DNA of 64,000 nucleotides, taken from JAIEPW01 sp964471915. GTDB lineage: Bacteria; Acidobacteriota; Terriglobia; Bryobacterales; Bryobacteraceae. Every line of letters begins with the position of its first letter. Positions within the stretch are counted from its first letter, which is position 1. The notes beneath the pieces were generated by a model. The model worked only from the letters and a program-made list of their open reading frames with translations. It was not told the DNA's origin and searched no databases. A program made the position numbers and the translations under genes. Below are positions 43,263 through 52,599 of the stretch, one piece after another. The stretch is taken from positions 1-64,000 of the forward strand of contig CAYYID010000021.1 of the NCBI GenBank assembly GCA_964471915.1, given 5' to 3'.

Positions 43263-44159
43263 ATGTCCATCCGTCCCGTGAAGCGGCTGATTCCCGCGAA
43301 ACCCGCGATCGAAGGCGCCGGCGTGCATCTGCGCCGCGCGTTCGGCTTCGGCAGTACTTCGGAGTTCGATCCGTTCCTGCTGCTCGACGACTTCCGCAAC
43401 GACATCCCGGAGGACTACGCCGCGGGATTTCCGTGGCATCCGCACCGCGGCATCGAGACCATCACCTATGTATTGGCCGGAACGGTCGACCATGCCGACA
43501 GCCTCGGGAACCGCGGATCGATTGGCGCGGGCGACGTGCAGTGGATGACCGCCGGCCGCGGGATCATCCACCAGGAGATGCCGCAGGGCGATCCGGCCGG
43601 GCGGATGCACGGCTTCCAGTTGTGGGCGAACCTGCCCGCGGCGCTGAAGATGACGGCGCCTCGCTATCAGGAAGTGAAGGCCGCAGACATCCCCGTCGTG
43701 ACCGAGGACGACGGGACGCGCGTCCGGGTGGTGTGCGGGGACTTTTGGGGGAAGGCGGGTCCGGTGGACGGCATCGCGGCGGAGCCGGTCTATCTCGACG
43801 TGTCGGTGCCGCCGGGCAAGCGCCGCAGCCTGCCGGTGGAGACCACGCGGCACGCCTTCGCGTACGTGTTCGCCGGCAGCGGACAGTTCGGGAATGCGTC
43901 GCCGCCCCAGGCGGTGCGTACGGAGAGCCTGGGGGCGTCGCTCCCGCAGGCGGAGAACCGGTCGCTGGTGCTGTTCGACAGCGGCGACGAGGTGGTGGTG
44001 CAGGCCGGCGAGGAAGGGATCCGCTTTCTGCTGGTCTCTGGCCAGCCGTTGGAGGAGCCAGTGGCGTGGCGCGGCCCGATCGTCATGAATACGCAGGAGG
44101 AACTCCGCCAGGCGTTCGCGGAGTTGCAGCGCGGCGAGTTTCTGCGCGCGAGTTCCTGA
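43263..44159 (+). CDS. Pirin-family cupin protein
   Basis: A 298-residue bicupin. The first cupin holds the metal site: His59 and His61 in HPHRGIETITYVL, His103 and Glu105 in HQEMP, matching the Fe ligands of human pirin. The C-terminal cupin (about 175-285) is the PF05726 type. Bacterial pirins act as quercetinases or as protein-binding regulators; which applies here cannot be told. ATG 43263 has a GGGAG Shine-Dalgarno about 9 nt upstream and starts MSIRPVKRLIPAKP, as expected; upstream in-frame Mets would add residues unlike the family. Confidence 0.9.
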   Translation: MSIRPVKRLIPAKPAIEGAGVHLRRAFGFGSTSEFDPFLLLDDFRNDIPEDYAAGFPWHPHRGIETITYVLAGTVDHADSLGNRGSIGAGDVQWMTAGRGIIHQEMPQGDPAGRMHGFQLWANLPAALKMTAPRYQEVKAADIPVVTEDDGTRVRVVCGDFWGKAGPVDGIAAEPVYLDVSVPPGKRRSLPVETTRHAFAYVFAGSGQFGNASPPQAVRTESLGASLPQAENRSLVLFDSGDEVVVQAGEEGIRFLLVSGQPLEEPVAWRGPIVMNTQEELRQAFAELQRGEFLRASS

Positions 44160-44542
44160 AAGTCGCGCGCTGACGGACGTTTCTCTTGACCGTCCGGGAC
44201 AAACTGACTTCAAGTAGTAGCACCTTCGATGTCCTCCGTGGGCGACGGCCTCCTGGGCATGAAGCTCCTGTTGCGGCAGGCGCCGCCGCGATCCCCGACA
44301 AAGGCCTCAGTACGCTGAGCCGGACCGGCCGGGTGATGGGGCGCGCGCTGGCCGCGTATGCGCTGTTTCTGCTGTACAGCGCGCCGGCTCCCCCAAAGCG
44401 GAGCCGCTGCGCCGCGAGATCATCCAGGTGGACCCGCACTCCGTGCTGTTCGCCCGCCCGCGTTCTAAATAGTCGCGCTCGACAGTTGAGGACCAACGCC
44501 CCAGTCTGGCTGTAGTATAACCACGCCACGGAGAACCCAGGA
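44160..44542. other. Intergenic stretch with a possible degraded small gene
   Basis: No convincing gene in 383 nt. A possible remnant starts at ATG 44336 with a signal-like peptide MGRALAAYALFLLYSAPA; adding one C to the CCCCC run near 44391-44395 joins it to KAEPLRREIIQVDPHSVLF in the next frame, ending at a TAG at 44470-44472 and giving 45 residues. The joined peptide is not recognisable, so this is only a suggestion. Confidence 0.25.
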
Positions 44543-45526
44543 ATGTCTTTACGCCTCATGCTGCTCGCCCTGCTGGCCGGCGCCGCGCTGGCCCAGAACA
44601 TGAACTACAAGCCGCTGCCGCCGTACCAGATGCCCGACACAGTCGCCGTGCGCGGCGTCGACATCTACAGCGAGGGCACCCGCATGGCGGGAACGCTCTA
44701 CTCGCTCAAAGCCAACGCCGGACAGAAGCTGCCCGCCATCGTGATGGCCCAGGGCTGGGGCGGCGTGGCGGCCAGCCTGCGCCGGGAAGCCGCCGTGTTC
44801 GCCGAAGCGGGTTACCTGGTGCTGACCTTCGATTACCGGGGCTGGGGCGCCAGCGACTCCAAGGTGATCCTCACCGCCAAGAAAGAGCCCGCCGAAAAGC
44901 AGAACCAGCGTTACACGGCGGAAGTGCAGGCGATCCGCGAGGTCGTGAGTCCCTACGATTTCATTCTCGACTGGCAGAACGCGATCCACTTCGTGGCGGG
45001 CGAAGCGCAGTGCGATCCCGCGCGGATCGGCCTGTGGGGCACCAGTCTCTCCGGCGGGCTGGTGGTCTCCGCCGCGGTGCGGGACCCCCGGGTGAAGGCG
45101 GTGCACAGCCAGGTGCCGGCCTTCGACGGCCGCTGGACCATGGCGGCCGCCAAGGACAAGGAAGCCACCTGGACCGAATCCACGCAGCGGGCGCGCGGCG
45201 AACTCGGCTATCCCGTACCCGGTGCGAATACGGTGGCGAAGCTGATTGGCGCACCGATCCGCTACCAGTTCGCCTCCTGGACGCCAGTCGAAGACATCCA
45301 CCGGCTGAAGAACACGGCGGTGCAGATCGTCCTGGCCGGCAAGGAGGAACTGGTCGACAACAAGACCAATGGTCAGGCGGCGTACGAGCGGGCCACGGGA
45401 CCGAAGAACCTGGTGACGCTTCCCGACATCGACCACTACGGCATCTATTACGTGCTCGAGGCCCGGACGCGGGCGCGGGATCTGGCCATCCAGTGGTTCG
45501 ACCAGCATGTCAAGAACGCGAAGTAG
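44543..45526 (+). CDS. Secreted alpha/beta-hydrolase
   Basis: A 327-residue hydrolase with a signal peptide (RLMLLALLAGAALAQ). The fold is recognisable from VMAQGWGGVAASLRREAAVF, GYLVLTFDYRGWGASDS, the nucleophile elbow GTSLSGG (Ser168, a GxSxS variant of GxSxG; Ser170 is the alternative), a late acid loop AGKEELVDN and the catalytic His in PDIDHYGIY. It resembles dienelactone-hydrolase-like and acetyl/oxidised-polymer esterases. The gene is followed after 10 nt by a cytochrome/PQQ dehydrogenase, so the two are an operon. Pairing of a hydrolase with this kind of dehydrogenase recalls polyvinyl-alcohol degradation loci; that is inference. Confidence 0.85.
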   Translation: MSLRLMLLALLAGAALAQNMNYKPLPPYQMPDTVAVRGVDIYSEGTRMAGTLYSLKANAGQKLPAIVMAQGWGGVAASLRREAAVFAEAGYLVLTFDYRGWGASDSKVILTAKKEPAEKQNQRYTAEVQAIREVVSPYDFILDWQNAIHFVAGEAQCDPARIGLWGTSLSGGLVVSAAVRDPRVKAVHSQVPAFDGRWTMAAAKDKEATWTESTQRARGELGYPVPGANTVAKLIGAPIRYQFASWTPVEDIHRLKNTAVQIVLAGKEELVDNKTNGQAAYERATGPKNLVTLPDIDHYGIYYVLEARTRARDLAIQWFDQHVKNAK

Positions 45527-45536
45527 CGGAGGCGCC

Positions 45537-47339
45537 ATGCGGGGTTTCTTGTTTCTGCTCGCGTCCGCCGCGCTGGCCCAGGACGGCGAGAAGCTGTATC
45601 GCGACCGTTGCTCCGGCTGTCACGAATCGGCCGCGAGCCACGCGCCGGGGCTCAACCTGCTGCGCCGGATGTATCCGGAGACCGTGGTCGAGTCGCTCTC
45701 GGCCGGCAGCATGCAGCCGATGGCGGCGGGACTATCCGCCGCGGACCGGCGGGCCATCGCGCTGTTCGTCACCGCCAAGGAATTCGGCAAAGCGCTGGAC
45801 CTGAACTCGCGCGAAGGTTTCTGCGCGGAGGCTCCCGGACCGCGCGCGGCCTCGGGCAAGGAATCCGGGTGGAATGGCTGGAGCCCGGATCACGCCAACA
45901 CGCGCTACCAGCCGGCGCCGGGGATTGCGCCCGCGGACGTTCCCAAGCTCGAACTCAAGTGGGCCTTCGGGATCCCGAATGCCAACATCGCCTACGGTGC
46001 GATCTCCGTGGCGCTCGGCCGCGTGTTCTTCGGCACGTCGGTGAATCTGCTGTACTCGCTCGACGCGCGCACCGGATGCATCCACTGGACCTACCGCGCC
46101 AGCGCCAACATCCGTGCCGCGGTGACCACGGGCCGCGCCTCGAAGATCGCCCGCCCGGCATTGTTCTTCGGCGACGGCCTGGCCTACGTCTACGCGCTCG
46201 ACGCCGAGAAGGGCACGCTGCTCTGGAAAACCAAGGTGGAGACGTTTCCGAGCTCTCGCGTCACCGGGACGCCGCAGCTCCACGGGGACCGCCTGTTCGT
46301 GCCGGTCTCCATCATCGAGGAAGGCCTGGCGATCGACCCGAAGTACGAGTGCTGCCGCTCGCGCCCCAGCCTGGTGGCGCTCGACGCCAACACCGGCCAG
46401 CTCCTCTGGCGCCGCTACACCATCGAACAGGAGCCGGTGAAGCGGGGCAAGAACCGCATCGGTACGCAGTTGTGGGGACCCTCGGGCGCCAGCATCTGGT
46501 CGGCGCCCACGCTCGACCCCGAACGCAACGCGGTGTACGTCGCCACCGGCAATAACCACTCGCAGCCCACCACTGACACCAGCGACGCCGTGCTCGCCCT
46601 CCGCATGGACACGGGCGAGTGGCTGTGGAAGAAGCAGATCACGCCGAACGACGCGTACAACGTCGCCTGTGTGCGTCCGGACACGACGAACTGCCCGGAG
46701 GACGCGGGCCCCGACCACGACTTCGGGTCGTCGCCGATCCTGGTGAAGCTCCCGAACGGGCGGCGCGCGCTGCTCGCCGGGCAGAAGTCCGGCGTGATGA
46801 CGGCGCTCGATCCCGACGACCGGGGAAGGATCCTCTGGCAGACCCGCGTGGGCAAGGGCGGCTTGCTCGGCGGCATCCAATGGGGTTCGGCGGCCGATGC
46901 CGACAAAGTCTACGTCCCGCTCTCTGACATCGCGTGGGTGGGCGAGCGGATCCTGAATCCGAACCTCGGCGGCGGGATGTTCGCGCTGCGGATCCGCGAC
47001 GGCGAAAAGCTCTGGGTGACGCCCGCGCCCTCGTGCGACGGTCGGAAGAACTGCAGCCCCGCGCAGAGCGCGGCCGCCAGCGCCATGCCCGGCGCGGTGT
47101 TCTCGGCCTCGGTCGATGGACATCTCCGCGCCTATGACACCGCCAGCGGCAAGATCGTCTGGGACTACAACACCGTCCGCGATTACCAGACAGTGAACAA
47201 GGTTCCGGCGCGCGGCGGGTCCCTGGATGCGCCGGGTCCGGTGATCGCGGGCGGGATGGTGTTTGCGCCCTCCGGCTACGGCAGTTGGGGCGGGCTGCCG
47301 GGGAACGCCGTCCTGGCGTTCGCGGTACCGGGCCGTTGA
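45537..47339 (+). CDS. PQQ-dependent alcohol dehydrogenase with N-terminal cytochrome c (PVA dehydrogenase-like)
   Basis: A 600-residue periplasmic quinohaemoprotein. Signal peptide (RGFLFLLASAALAQ), then a small cytochrome c domain with haem motif CSGCH (Cys25, Cys28, His29) and a likely Met ligand near SMQPM. The rest is an eight-bladed PQQ propeller: WNGWSPDHANTRYQP, GCIHWTYRASANIRAAVTTG, YECCRSRPSLVALDANTGQL with adjacent cysteines, ATGNNHS and NCPEDAGPDHDFGSSPILV. These patterns match polyvinyl-alcohol dehydrogenase-type enzymes (EC 1.1.2.6) better than methanol dehydrogenase. Electrons would pass from PQQ through the fused haem to a cytochrome oxidase. The start ATG 45537 has GGAGG just upstream. 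True substrate unknown. Confidence 0.9.
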   Translation: MRGFLFLLASAALAQDGEKLYRDRCSGCHESAASHAPGLNLLRRMYPETVVESLSAGSMQPMAAGLSAADRRAIALFVTAKEFGKALDLNSREGFCAEAPGPRAASGKESGWNGWSPDHANTRYQPAPGIAPADVPKLELKWAFGIPNANIAYGAISVALGRVFFGTSVNLLYSLDARTGCIHWTYRASANIRAAVTTGRASKIARPALFFGDGLAYVYALDAEKGTLLWKTKVETFPSSRVTGTPQLHGDRLFVPVSIIEEGLAIDPKYECCRSRPSLVALDANTGQLLWRRYTIEQEPVKRGKNRIGTQLWGPSGASIWSAPTLDPERNAVYVATGNNHSQPTTDTSDAVLALRMDTGEWLWKKQITPNDAYNVACVRPDTTNCPEDAGPDHDFGSSPILVKLPNGRRALLAGQKSGVMTALDPDDRGRILWQTRVGKGGLLGGIQWGSAADADKVYVPLSDIAWVGERILNPNLGGGMFALRIRDGEKLWVTPAPSCDGRKNCSPAQSAAASAMPGAVFSASVDGHLRAYDTASGKIVWDYNTVRDYQTVNKVPARGGSLDAPGPVIAGGMVFAPSGYGSWGGLPGNAVLAFAVPGR

Positions 47340-47371
47340 CGACTGTGAACTGGCGATGCACAGTTGGGCGA

Positions 47372-47401
47372 TTGACTTGTCCGGACGTTTTGCAATAGAG
47401 T
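47372..47401 (+). promoter_or_regulatory. Promoter of the TonB-dependent receptor gene
   Basis: TTGACT (47372-47377), an 18-nt spacer and TAGAGT (47396-47401) make a good housekeeping promoter. A strong Shine-Dalgarno GGGAGGA (47424-47430) lies 4 nt before the ATG at 47435. The receptor can thus be expressed separately from the upstream dehydrogenase. Confidence 0.55.
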
Positions 47402-47434
47402 CCACGCAAGCAAGTCCAGTCTTGGGAGGATGTC

Positions 47435-50400
47435 ATGAGATCTCTGCCGTCCGTTCGCCTTGGGATGTTCACGCTGGCGGCGTGGCTCGCGACGCCGGCT
47501 TTCACTCAGACCACCGATGCTTCGCTGACGGGAAGCGTCGTGGATCCGGCCGGCGCCGTGATTGCGGGCGCGAAGGTGACGATCACCAACAAGACCACCG
47601 GGGGCAGCCGCGTGGCGATAGCCAACGACGCGGGGACCTTCCTGGCGGCCGGCCTGCCGCCCGGTCCCTACAAGGTGACCGCCGAGCAGACCGGCTTCAA
47701 GACCTGGGTGCTGGAATCGCTGACGCTCGACGTCGGCGCGCAGCAGAGCCTCAGCATCACGCTGCAGATCGGCCAGACCGCCGAGACCGTCGAAGTGCAG
47801 GGCAGCGTCGCGGATCTGCAAGCGGTGACCAGCTCCATCGGCAACGTGATCACGGGCAAGAAACTGGAGGAGCTTCCCCTCGTGGGCCGCAGCGCCTATG
47901 ACCTGATCGGCACCACGGCGGGCGTCAGCGGCACCAACAACCAGAACTTCAACGGCGCGCGCAGCGGCGCGCTGAACGTCACGCTGGACGGCGCGAACAT
48001 CCAGGACAATCTCTTCGACGGCGTGGGCGCGACGCAGGCGATCTCGGTGGTGAACGTCGACCGCATCGCGGAGTTCCGCATCGTCACCTCCCCGGCGGAC
48101 GCCGAGCTGGGCCGCGGCAGCGGCCAGATCATCATGGTGAGCCGCGCCGGCGGGAACCAATACCGCGGCAGCGCCTTCTGGGAGCACCGGAACACCATCT
48201 TCACGGCCAATACCTGGTTCAACAACTTCAACCGCCAGCCGCGGAATTTCCTGCTGCGGAACCAGTTCGGCGCCCGCGTGGGCGGTCCGGTGTTCAAGAA
48301 CAAGACCTTCTTCAACGCCTATTACGAAGGCCAGCGCCAGCGCCAGCACAACCTCTTCAACGCCATCACCTACCGCGAGACGGCGCGCCAGGGGATCTTC
48401 CGCTACTGGCCCGGCGTCCAGAACGCGAATGCGCTGGCCGCGAATCCGACTGTGGACCTGGCCGGCAACCCGATCCAGCCGCGCGGCGCCACCGGCGCCC
48501 TCCAATCCGTCAACGTGATGACCCAGGATCCGCTGCGCAACCGGCTGGACCCCACCGGGACCATCTCGCGGCTGATGGGCCTCATGCCGCTGCCGAACAA
48601 CTTCATCGTCGGCGACGGCCTCAACTCCGGCGGCTACCAATGGCAGCGCGTCATCGCCCAGGATTACAACCTCTGGGGCTTCCGCGTGGACCATAACTTC
48701 TCGGTCAACCACCGGCTGAACTTCTCCTACAACAACCAGGAGAACGACAACGTCAATACGGTAGGGGTGCAGCCGTTCCCCGGCGTGGCCCCGGGCCGCG
48801 GCCCCATCAAGACGCACACCTACTCGGCCGGCTTCACCTCGGTGCTGCGTTCGAACCTGATCAACGAATTCCGCGCCGGGGCGCTGCGTCCCCGCACCGC
48901 GGTGGTCGCGCCCTGGGAAACCGATCCCGGCGTGCTCGGCAACGTCAATAACAACAACCTGATCGTGGGCCTGTATTTCGGCGCTGTTACCCAGGTCTTC
49001 AACACCGTCAACTACGGTGCGGAACCGTTCGGCCGCATGACCCCGGTGTACCAGTTCGGCGACACCATGACGTGGCTCAAGGGCAAGCACAGCGTGCGCG
49101 GCGGCTTCGACTACCGCAGCGTTTCGAGCTACGGGTTCGACACCTACGCCGCCATGCAACGCGCCGAGATCTTCACGGCGGCCGCGTGGCCCGCCAGCGC
49201 GAACTTCTTCAACCTGCCGGGTATCGGCATCAACGCCGGCGCCTCCGCGCAGCTCGCGAGCGAGCTTTCGGGCGCCGTGGCGCAGACCTGGATGAGCCTC
49301 AACTCCCCTGGCGGCCCCAACCCGACGTTTCTTCCCGGCCTCTCGCGCTACCGCCGCTGGTCGCAGAACGAATTTAGCTGGTTCCTCAAGGACGACTGGA
49401 AGATCACGCAGAACCTGACGCTGAACCTCGGCGTCCGCTACGACTGGTTCAATGCGCCCTACGAAACCCAGGGGCTCGGCGTCGACTGGAAGGGCGGCGG
49501 CAACCGGCTCTTCGGCGTCTCCGGCAATGGCTTCGGCGATCTCTTCCGCCCCGGGCAGCTCAACGGCGCCCTCTCGGAGTTCCTCCCGATCGGACCGAAT
49601 ACGCCGAACCCGGACCAGAAACTCTGGGCGAACGACAACAACAACTTCGGCCCGGCGGTCGGCATCAGTTGGTCGCTGCCCTGGTTCGGCAAGGATAAAA
49701 CCGTGATCCGCGCCGGCTACCAGTTGAGCTACGGCCGCAACGCGATCTTCCTGGTGAACTCGCAGACCTTCGGCGCGTCCGGCTACGCCCAATCGCGGCT
49801 GATCAATACGCCGACGCCCACGTACCTGAGCGACATCCGGCCGCTCGCGCCGGTGGCGCCGCCCCTTGGCACCATCCCGCTCACCGAGCGGTCCTCGCCG
49901 GCCTACGGCTTCGATCCGAACCTGTACAGCCCCTACTACCAGAACTTCAACTTCTCGATCGACCGCGTGATCGGCAAGGACTGGGTGCTCAACGCGCGCT
50001 ATGTCCGCAACAAGGGCAACGGGCTGCCCCGTTCGCTGAATCTCAACGAGACGAACATCTTCGAGAACGGGATCCTGGCCGCTTACAACACCACGCTCGC
50101 GGGCGGCAACGCGGCCCTGTTCGACGCGATGTTCCGCGGCTTTACCCTGGGCGGCCGCACGGTCGACGGCGTGAACCTTACCGGATCCGAGTTCGTCCGC
50201 CAGTCCACCGCGACGCGCGGCTTCCTCGCCAGCAACGCCCCGGCGGGACTTGCCAACTTCATCAACATCAACCCCAGCCAGTGCGGCATTCCGGGCTGTC
50301 TCATCAGCCGCGCGGGTCTGCCCGTGAACTTCGTCACCGCCAACCCGCAGTTCACCAGCGCCTATTACGTCGCGAACTTCGGCAACTCCGCCTATGACGC

Positions 50401-51250
50401 GCTGCAGGTCGAGGTGACCAAGCGCTTCTCCTCCGGCTACACCTTCCAGGGCAACTATACCTTCAGCAAGGCGATGGGCGACGCCGAGGGCGACGAAGTC
50501 GCCTACCGCGGCAGCTCCCGCACGCTGCGCGACCGGCAGCTCGACCGGCGCCTGCTCAGCTTCCATCGCTCGCACATCGCGCGCCTCAACGGCATCTGGG
50601 AGCTCCCCTTCGGACCGGGCCGCATGTTCGGCCGCAATAGCAAAGGCGTCCTCGGGCAGGTGCTCGGCGGCTGGCAGGTCGGCGGTCTGAGCACGCTCCA
50701 ATCCGGGCAGCCCTTCAGCATCACGGTCTCGGGCGCCGTGCAGTCCTTCAACCAGATCACGCAGGCGGGCGTGAATTTCCCCGAAGCGGGCGACTTCACG
50801 CCGGTTTCGGTGGCGCCCCTTTCGCCCGGCCTCGGCCAGGTGAGCCGCGTCGGCAACGGCGTCGTGTACTTCAATGGGCTCCGCCAGGTCACGGATCCGT
50901 CGGTGGCCCGCATGCCGGCGATCATCCAGCCGCTCAGCGCCCTGCGCGCCATCGTGGATCAGAACGGCAACATCATCATGCAGAACCCCGTGCCCGGACA
51001 GCTCGGCACCATGGCGCCCAACTCCTTCACGGGCCCGCCCATCCTGCGCCTGGACCTGAACCTGATCAAGCGCTTCAAGATCGGCGAGCAGCGGGATCTC
51101 ATCATCCGCGCCGACGCCCTGAACCTGATGAACACGCCCTTCTTCGGGCTCCCCGTCACGGACATCAACAGTCCGCTGTTCGGACGCATCCAGTCGACGC
51201 TCGCGGGCACCAACCGCGTGATCTCGTTCCAGGCGCGCTTTACCTTCTAA
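47435..51250 (+). CDS. Oar-like TonB-dependent outer-membrane receptor
   Basis: A 1271-residue outer-membrane protein. Signal peptide (LGMFTLAAWLATPAFTQ), then a carboxypeptidase-regulatory-like domain (about 28-110: ASLTGSVVDPAGAVIAGAKV ... YKVTAEQTGFKTWVLESLTL), a plug domain (about 125-230: LEELPLVGRSAYDLIGTTAG, GALNVTLDGANIQDNLFDGV) and a long barrel ending ISFQARFTF with a C-terminal aromatic residue. This is the acidobacterial Oar-type receptor, predicted to import large or polymer-derived substrates using TonB energy. No TonB/ExbB/ExbD genes are in the window. It follows an esterase and a polymer-alcohol dehydrogenase, which suggests, without proof, uptake of their products. Confidence 0.95.
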   Translation: MRSLPSVRLGMFTLAAWLATPAFTQTTDASLTGSVVDPAGAVIAGAKVTITNKTTGGSRVAIANDAGTFLAAGLPPGPYKVTAEQTGFKTWVLESLTLDVGAQQSLSITLQIGQTAETVEVQGSVADLQAVTSSIGNVITGKKLEELPLVGRSAYDLIGTTAGVSGTNNQNFNGARSGALNVTLDGANIQDNLFDGVGATQAISVVNVDRIAEFRIVTSPADAELGRGSGQIIMVSRAGGNQYRGSAFWEHRNTIFTANTWFNNFNRQPRNFLLRNQFGARVGGPVFKNKTFFNAYYEGQRQRQHNLFNAITYRETARQGIFRYWPGVQNANALAANPTVDLAGNPIQPRGATGALQSVNVMTQDPLRNRLDPTGTISRLMGLMPLPNNFIVGDGLNSGGYQWQRVIAQDYNLWGFRVDHNFSVNHRLNFSYNNQENDNVNTVGVQPFPGVAPGRGPIKTHTYSAGFTSVLRSNLINEFRAGALRPRTAVVAPWETDPGVLGNVNNNNLIVGLYFGAVTQVFNTVNYGAEPFGRMTPVYQFGDTMTWLKGKHSVRGGFDYRSVSSYGFDTYAAMQRAEIFTAAAWPASANFFNLPGIGINAGASAQLASELSGAVAQTWMSLNSPGGPNPTFLPGLSRYRRWSQNEFSWFLKDDWKITQNLTLNLGVRYDWFNAPYETQGLGVDWKGGGNRLFGVSGNGFGDLFRPGQLNGALSEFLPIGPNTPNPDQKLWANDNNNFGPAVGISWSLPWFGKDKTVIRAGYQLSYGRNAIFLVNSQTFGASGYAQSRLINTPTPTYLSDIRPLAPVAPPLGTIPLTERSSPAYGFDPNLYSPYYQNFNFSIDRVIGKDWVLNARYVRNKGNGLPRSLNLNETNIFENGILAAYNTTLAGGNAALFDAMFRGFTLGGRTVDGVNLTGSEFVRQSTATRGFLASNAPAGLANFININPSQCGIPGCLISRAGLPVNFVTANPQFTSAYYVANFGNSAYDALQVEVTKRFSSGYTFQGNYTFSKAMGDAEGDEVAYRGSSRTLRDRQLDRRLLSFHRSHIARLNGIWELPFGPGRMFGRNSKGVLGQVLGGWQVGGLSTLQSGQPFSITVSGAVQSFNQITQAGVNFPEAGDFTPVSVAPLSPGLGQVSRVGNGVVYFNGLRQVTDPSVARMPAIIQPLSALRAIVDQNGNIIMQNPVPGQLGTMAPNSFTGPPILRLDLNLIKRFKIGEQRDLIIRADALNLMNTPFFGLPVTDINSPLFGRIQSTLAGTNRVISFQARFTF

Positions 51251-51256
51251 CCAGGA

Positions 51257-51274
51257 CCCGGGCCTCGGCCCGGG
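51257..51274 (+). terminator. GC-rich hairpin after the receptor gene
   Basis: CCCGGGCC (51257-51264) and GGCCCGGG (51267-51274) are perfect complements, effectively a 7-bp stem with a small loop, 6 nt after the receptor stop codon. No T-run follows. Confidence 0.45.
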
Positions 51275-51330
51275 CCTCTGCAAAGACGATCTGCGGTTCC
51301 GGCGGGGCCGATGCGAGTATCATCTTGCCT

Positions 51331-52599
51331 ATGACCCGCCGGACCCCATTGCTGCTCCTCCTTGCCCTCGCTGCCTGCAATCGCGCCCCGGACGCTCCCG
51401 TCGACCCCGCCATCGCTCAGGCTCTCGCCGCTGTCGCCGCCATCGACAACCACGGCCACCCCGTGCGCCCCGTCGCCGCCGGCGAGGCGCCGGACCAGGG
51501 CTACGACGCGCTGCCGGTCGAGAACCTCGAACCCGCCTCCGACATGGTGCGCATGCGCCCCGGCCGCCCCGAGTTCCCCGCCGCCACCAAAGCCATCTTC
51601 GGCGGCGACCGCGCCGCTGCCGCCCAAGCGTGGGGCGCCAACTACGCCGCCACGGTCCTCGACAAGGCCGGCATCGACAAAATGGTCGCGAACCGCGTCG
51701 CCATGGGCCCCGGCCTCCCTCCCTCCCGCTTCCTCTGGGCCGGCTACGTCGACGCCCTGATGTACCCGTTCGCCACCGAGATCCTCCAGGTCAATTCCGA
51801 CCGCAAGGCCTTCTACGCCCTCGAAGCCAAGCTCCTCGCGCAGTACTACAAGGAGTCCGGCGTGACGGACCGCCCGGCCACGCTCGACGAGTACCTCGAG
51901 AAAGTCGTCACCGCCACCCTCACCCGCCACAAGCAGGGCGGCGCCGTAGCCGAAAAATTCGAGATGGCCTACCTGCGGCCGCTCGCCATCGGCAATCCTT
52001 CCAAGGCCGACGCCGAAAAGGCCTGGAACGCCGGTGCCGCGACGCCCGCCGACTACCGCACCCTCCAGGACTTTCTGTTCCGCTACATCGCTCTCGAGTG
52101 CGGACGTCTCGGCCTGGCCGTCCACATCCACACCGGCGCGGGGGGCGGCGGCTATTTCGATGTCGCCGGCTCCCGCCCCGGTCTGCTCGAACCTCTCTTT
52201 AATGACCCCGCGCTGCGCAAGACGAACTTCGTCATGCTCCACGGCGGCTGGCCGTACCCGGCCGAGATCGCCGCGCTGCTCACCAAGCCGAACGCCTATG
52301 TGGATTTCTCGGTCCACGGCCTGATGGTCTCTGGCCCGGACTTCGCCGCCAACCTGCGCGGCTGGCTCGAAGCCGTGCCGGAAAAGGTGCTCTTCGGCAC
52401 CGACGCCTATCCCTTCGCCCCGCAGGCGAACCTCGGTTGGGAGGAGATGGCGTACGTGCTCGCGAACTCAGGCCGCCAGGCGCTCGGCGTCGCCCTCACG
52501 GGCATGGTGCGCGACGGCTCGGTCACCCGGGAGCGGGCCATTGAGATCGGCAAACTGGTCCTCCGCGAGAACGCCGCGAAGCTCTACGGCTTGAAGTAG
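51331..52599 (+). CDS. Lipoprotein amidohydrolase-like metal-dependent hydrolase
   Basis: A 422-residue protein with a lipoprotein signal (TPLLLLLALAAC, Cys at residue 16). The amidohydrolase (PF04909-type) site is complete: His41 and His43 in DNHGHP, His265 and His267 in HIHTGAG, His304 in LHGGWP, and Asp358 in GTDAYP. The reaction and substrate are not known; members hydrolyse or decarboxylate cyclic and aromatic compounds. The ATG at 51331 lies 7 nt after TATCAT (51318-51323), a leaderless arrangement; an in-frame TTG two codons upstream is unlikely. Confidence 0.88.
   Translation: MTRRTPLLLLLALAACNRAPDAPVDPAIAQALAAVAAIDNHGHPVRPVAAGEAPDQGYDALPVENLEPASDMVRMRPGRPEFPAATKAIFGGDRAAAAQAWGANYAATVLDKAGIDKMVANRVAMGPGLPPSRFLWAGYVDALMYPFATEILQVNSDRKAFYALEAKLLAQYYKESGVTDRPATLDEYLEKVVTATLTRHKQGGAVAEKFEMAYLRPLAIGNPSKADAEKAWNAGAATPADYRTLQDFLFRYIALECGRLGLAVHIHTGAGGGGYFDVAGSRPGLLEPLFNDPALRKTNFVMLHGGWPYPAEIAALLTKPNAYVDFSVHGLMVSGPDFAANLRGWLEAVPEKVLFGTDAYPFAPQANLGWEEMAYVLANSGRQALGVALTGMVRDGSVTRERAIEIGKLVLRENAAKLYGLK

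Noticed and set aside
47276..51283. Very long minus-strand open frame (about 1335 codons) opposite the TonB-dependent receptor
   Set aside because: It is the antisense shadow of a GC-rich gene: composition is Arg/Val/Glu/His/Gly rich with no recognisable motif, whereas the plus strand encodes a full receptor.
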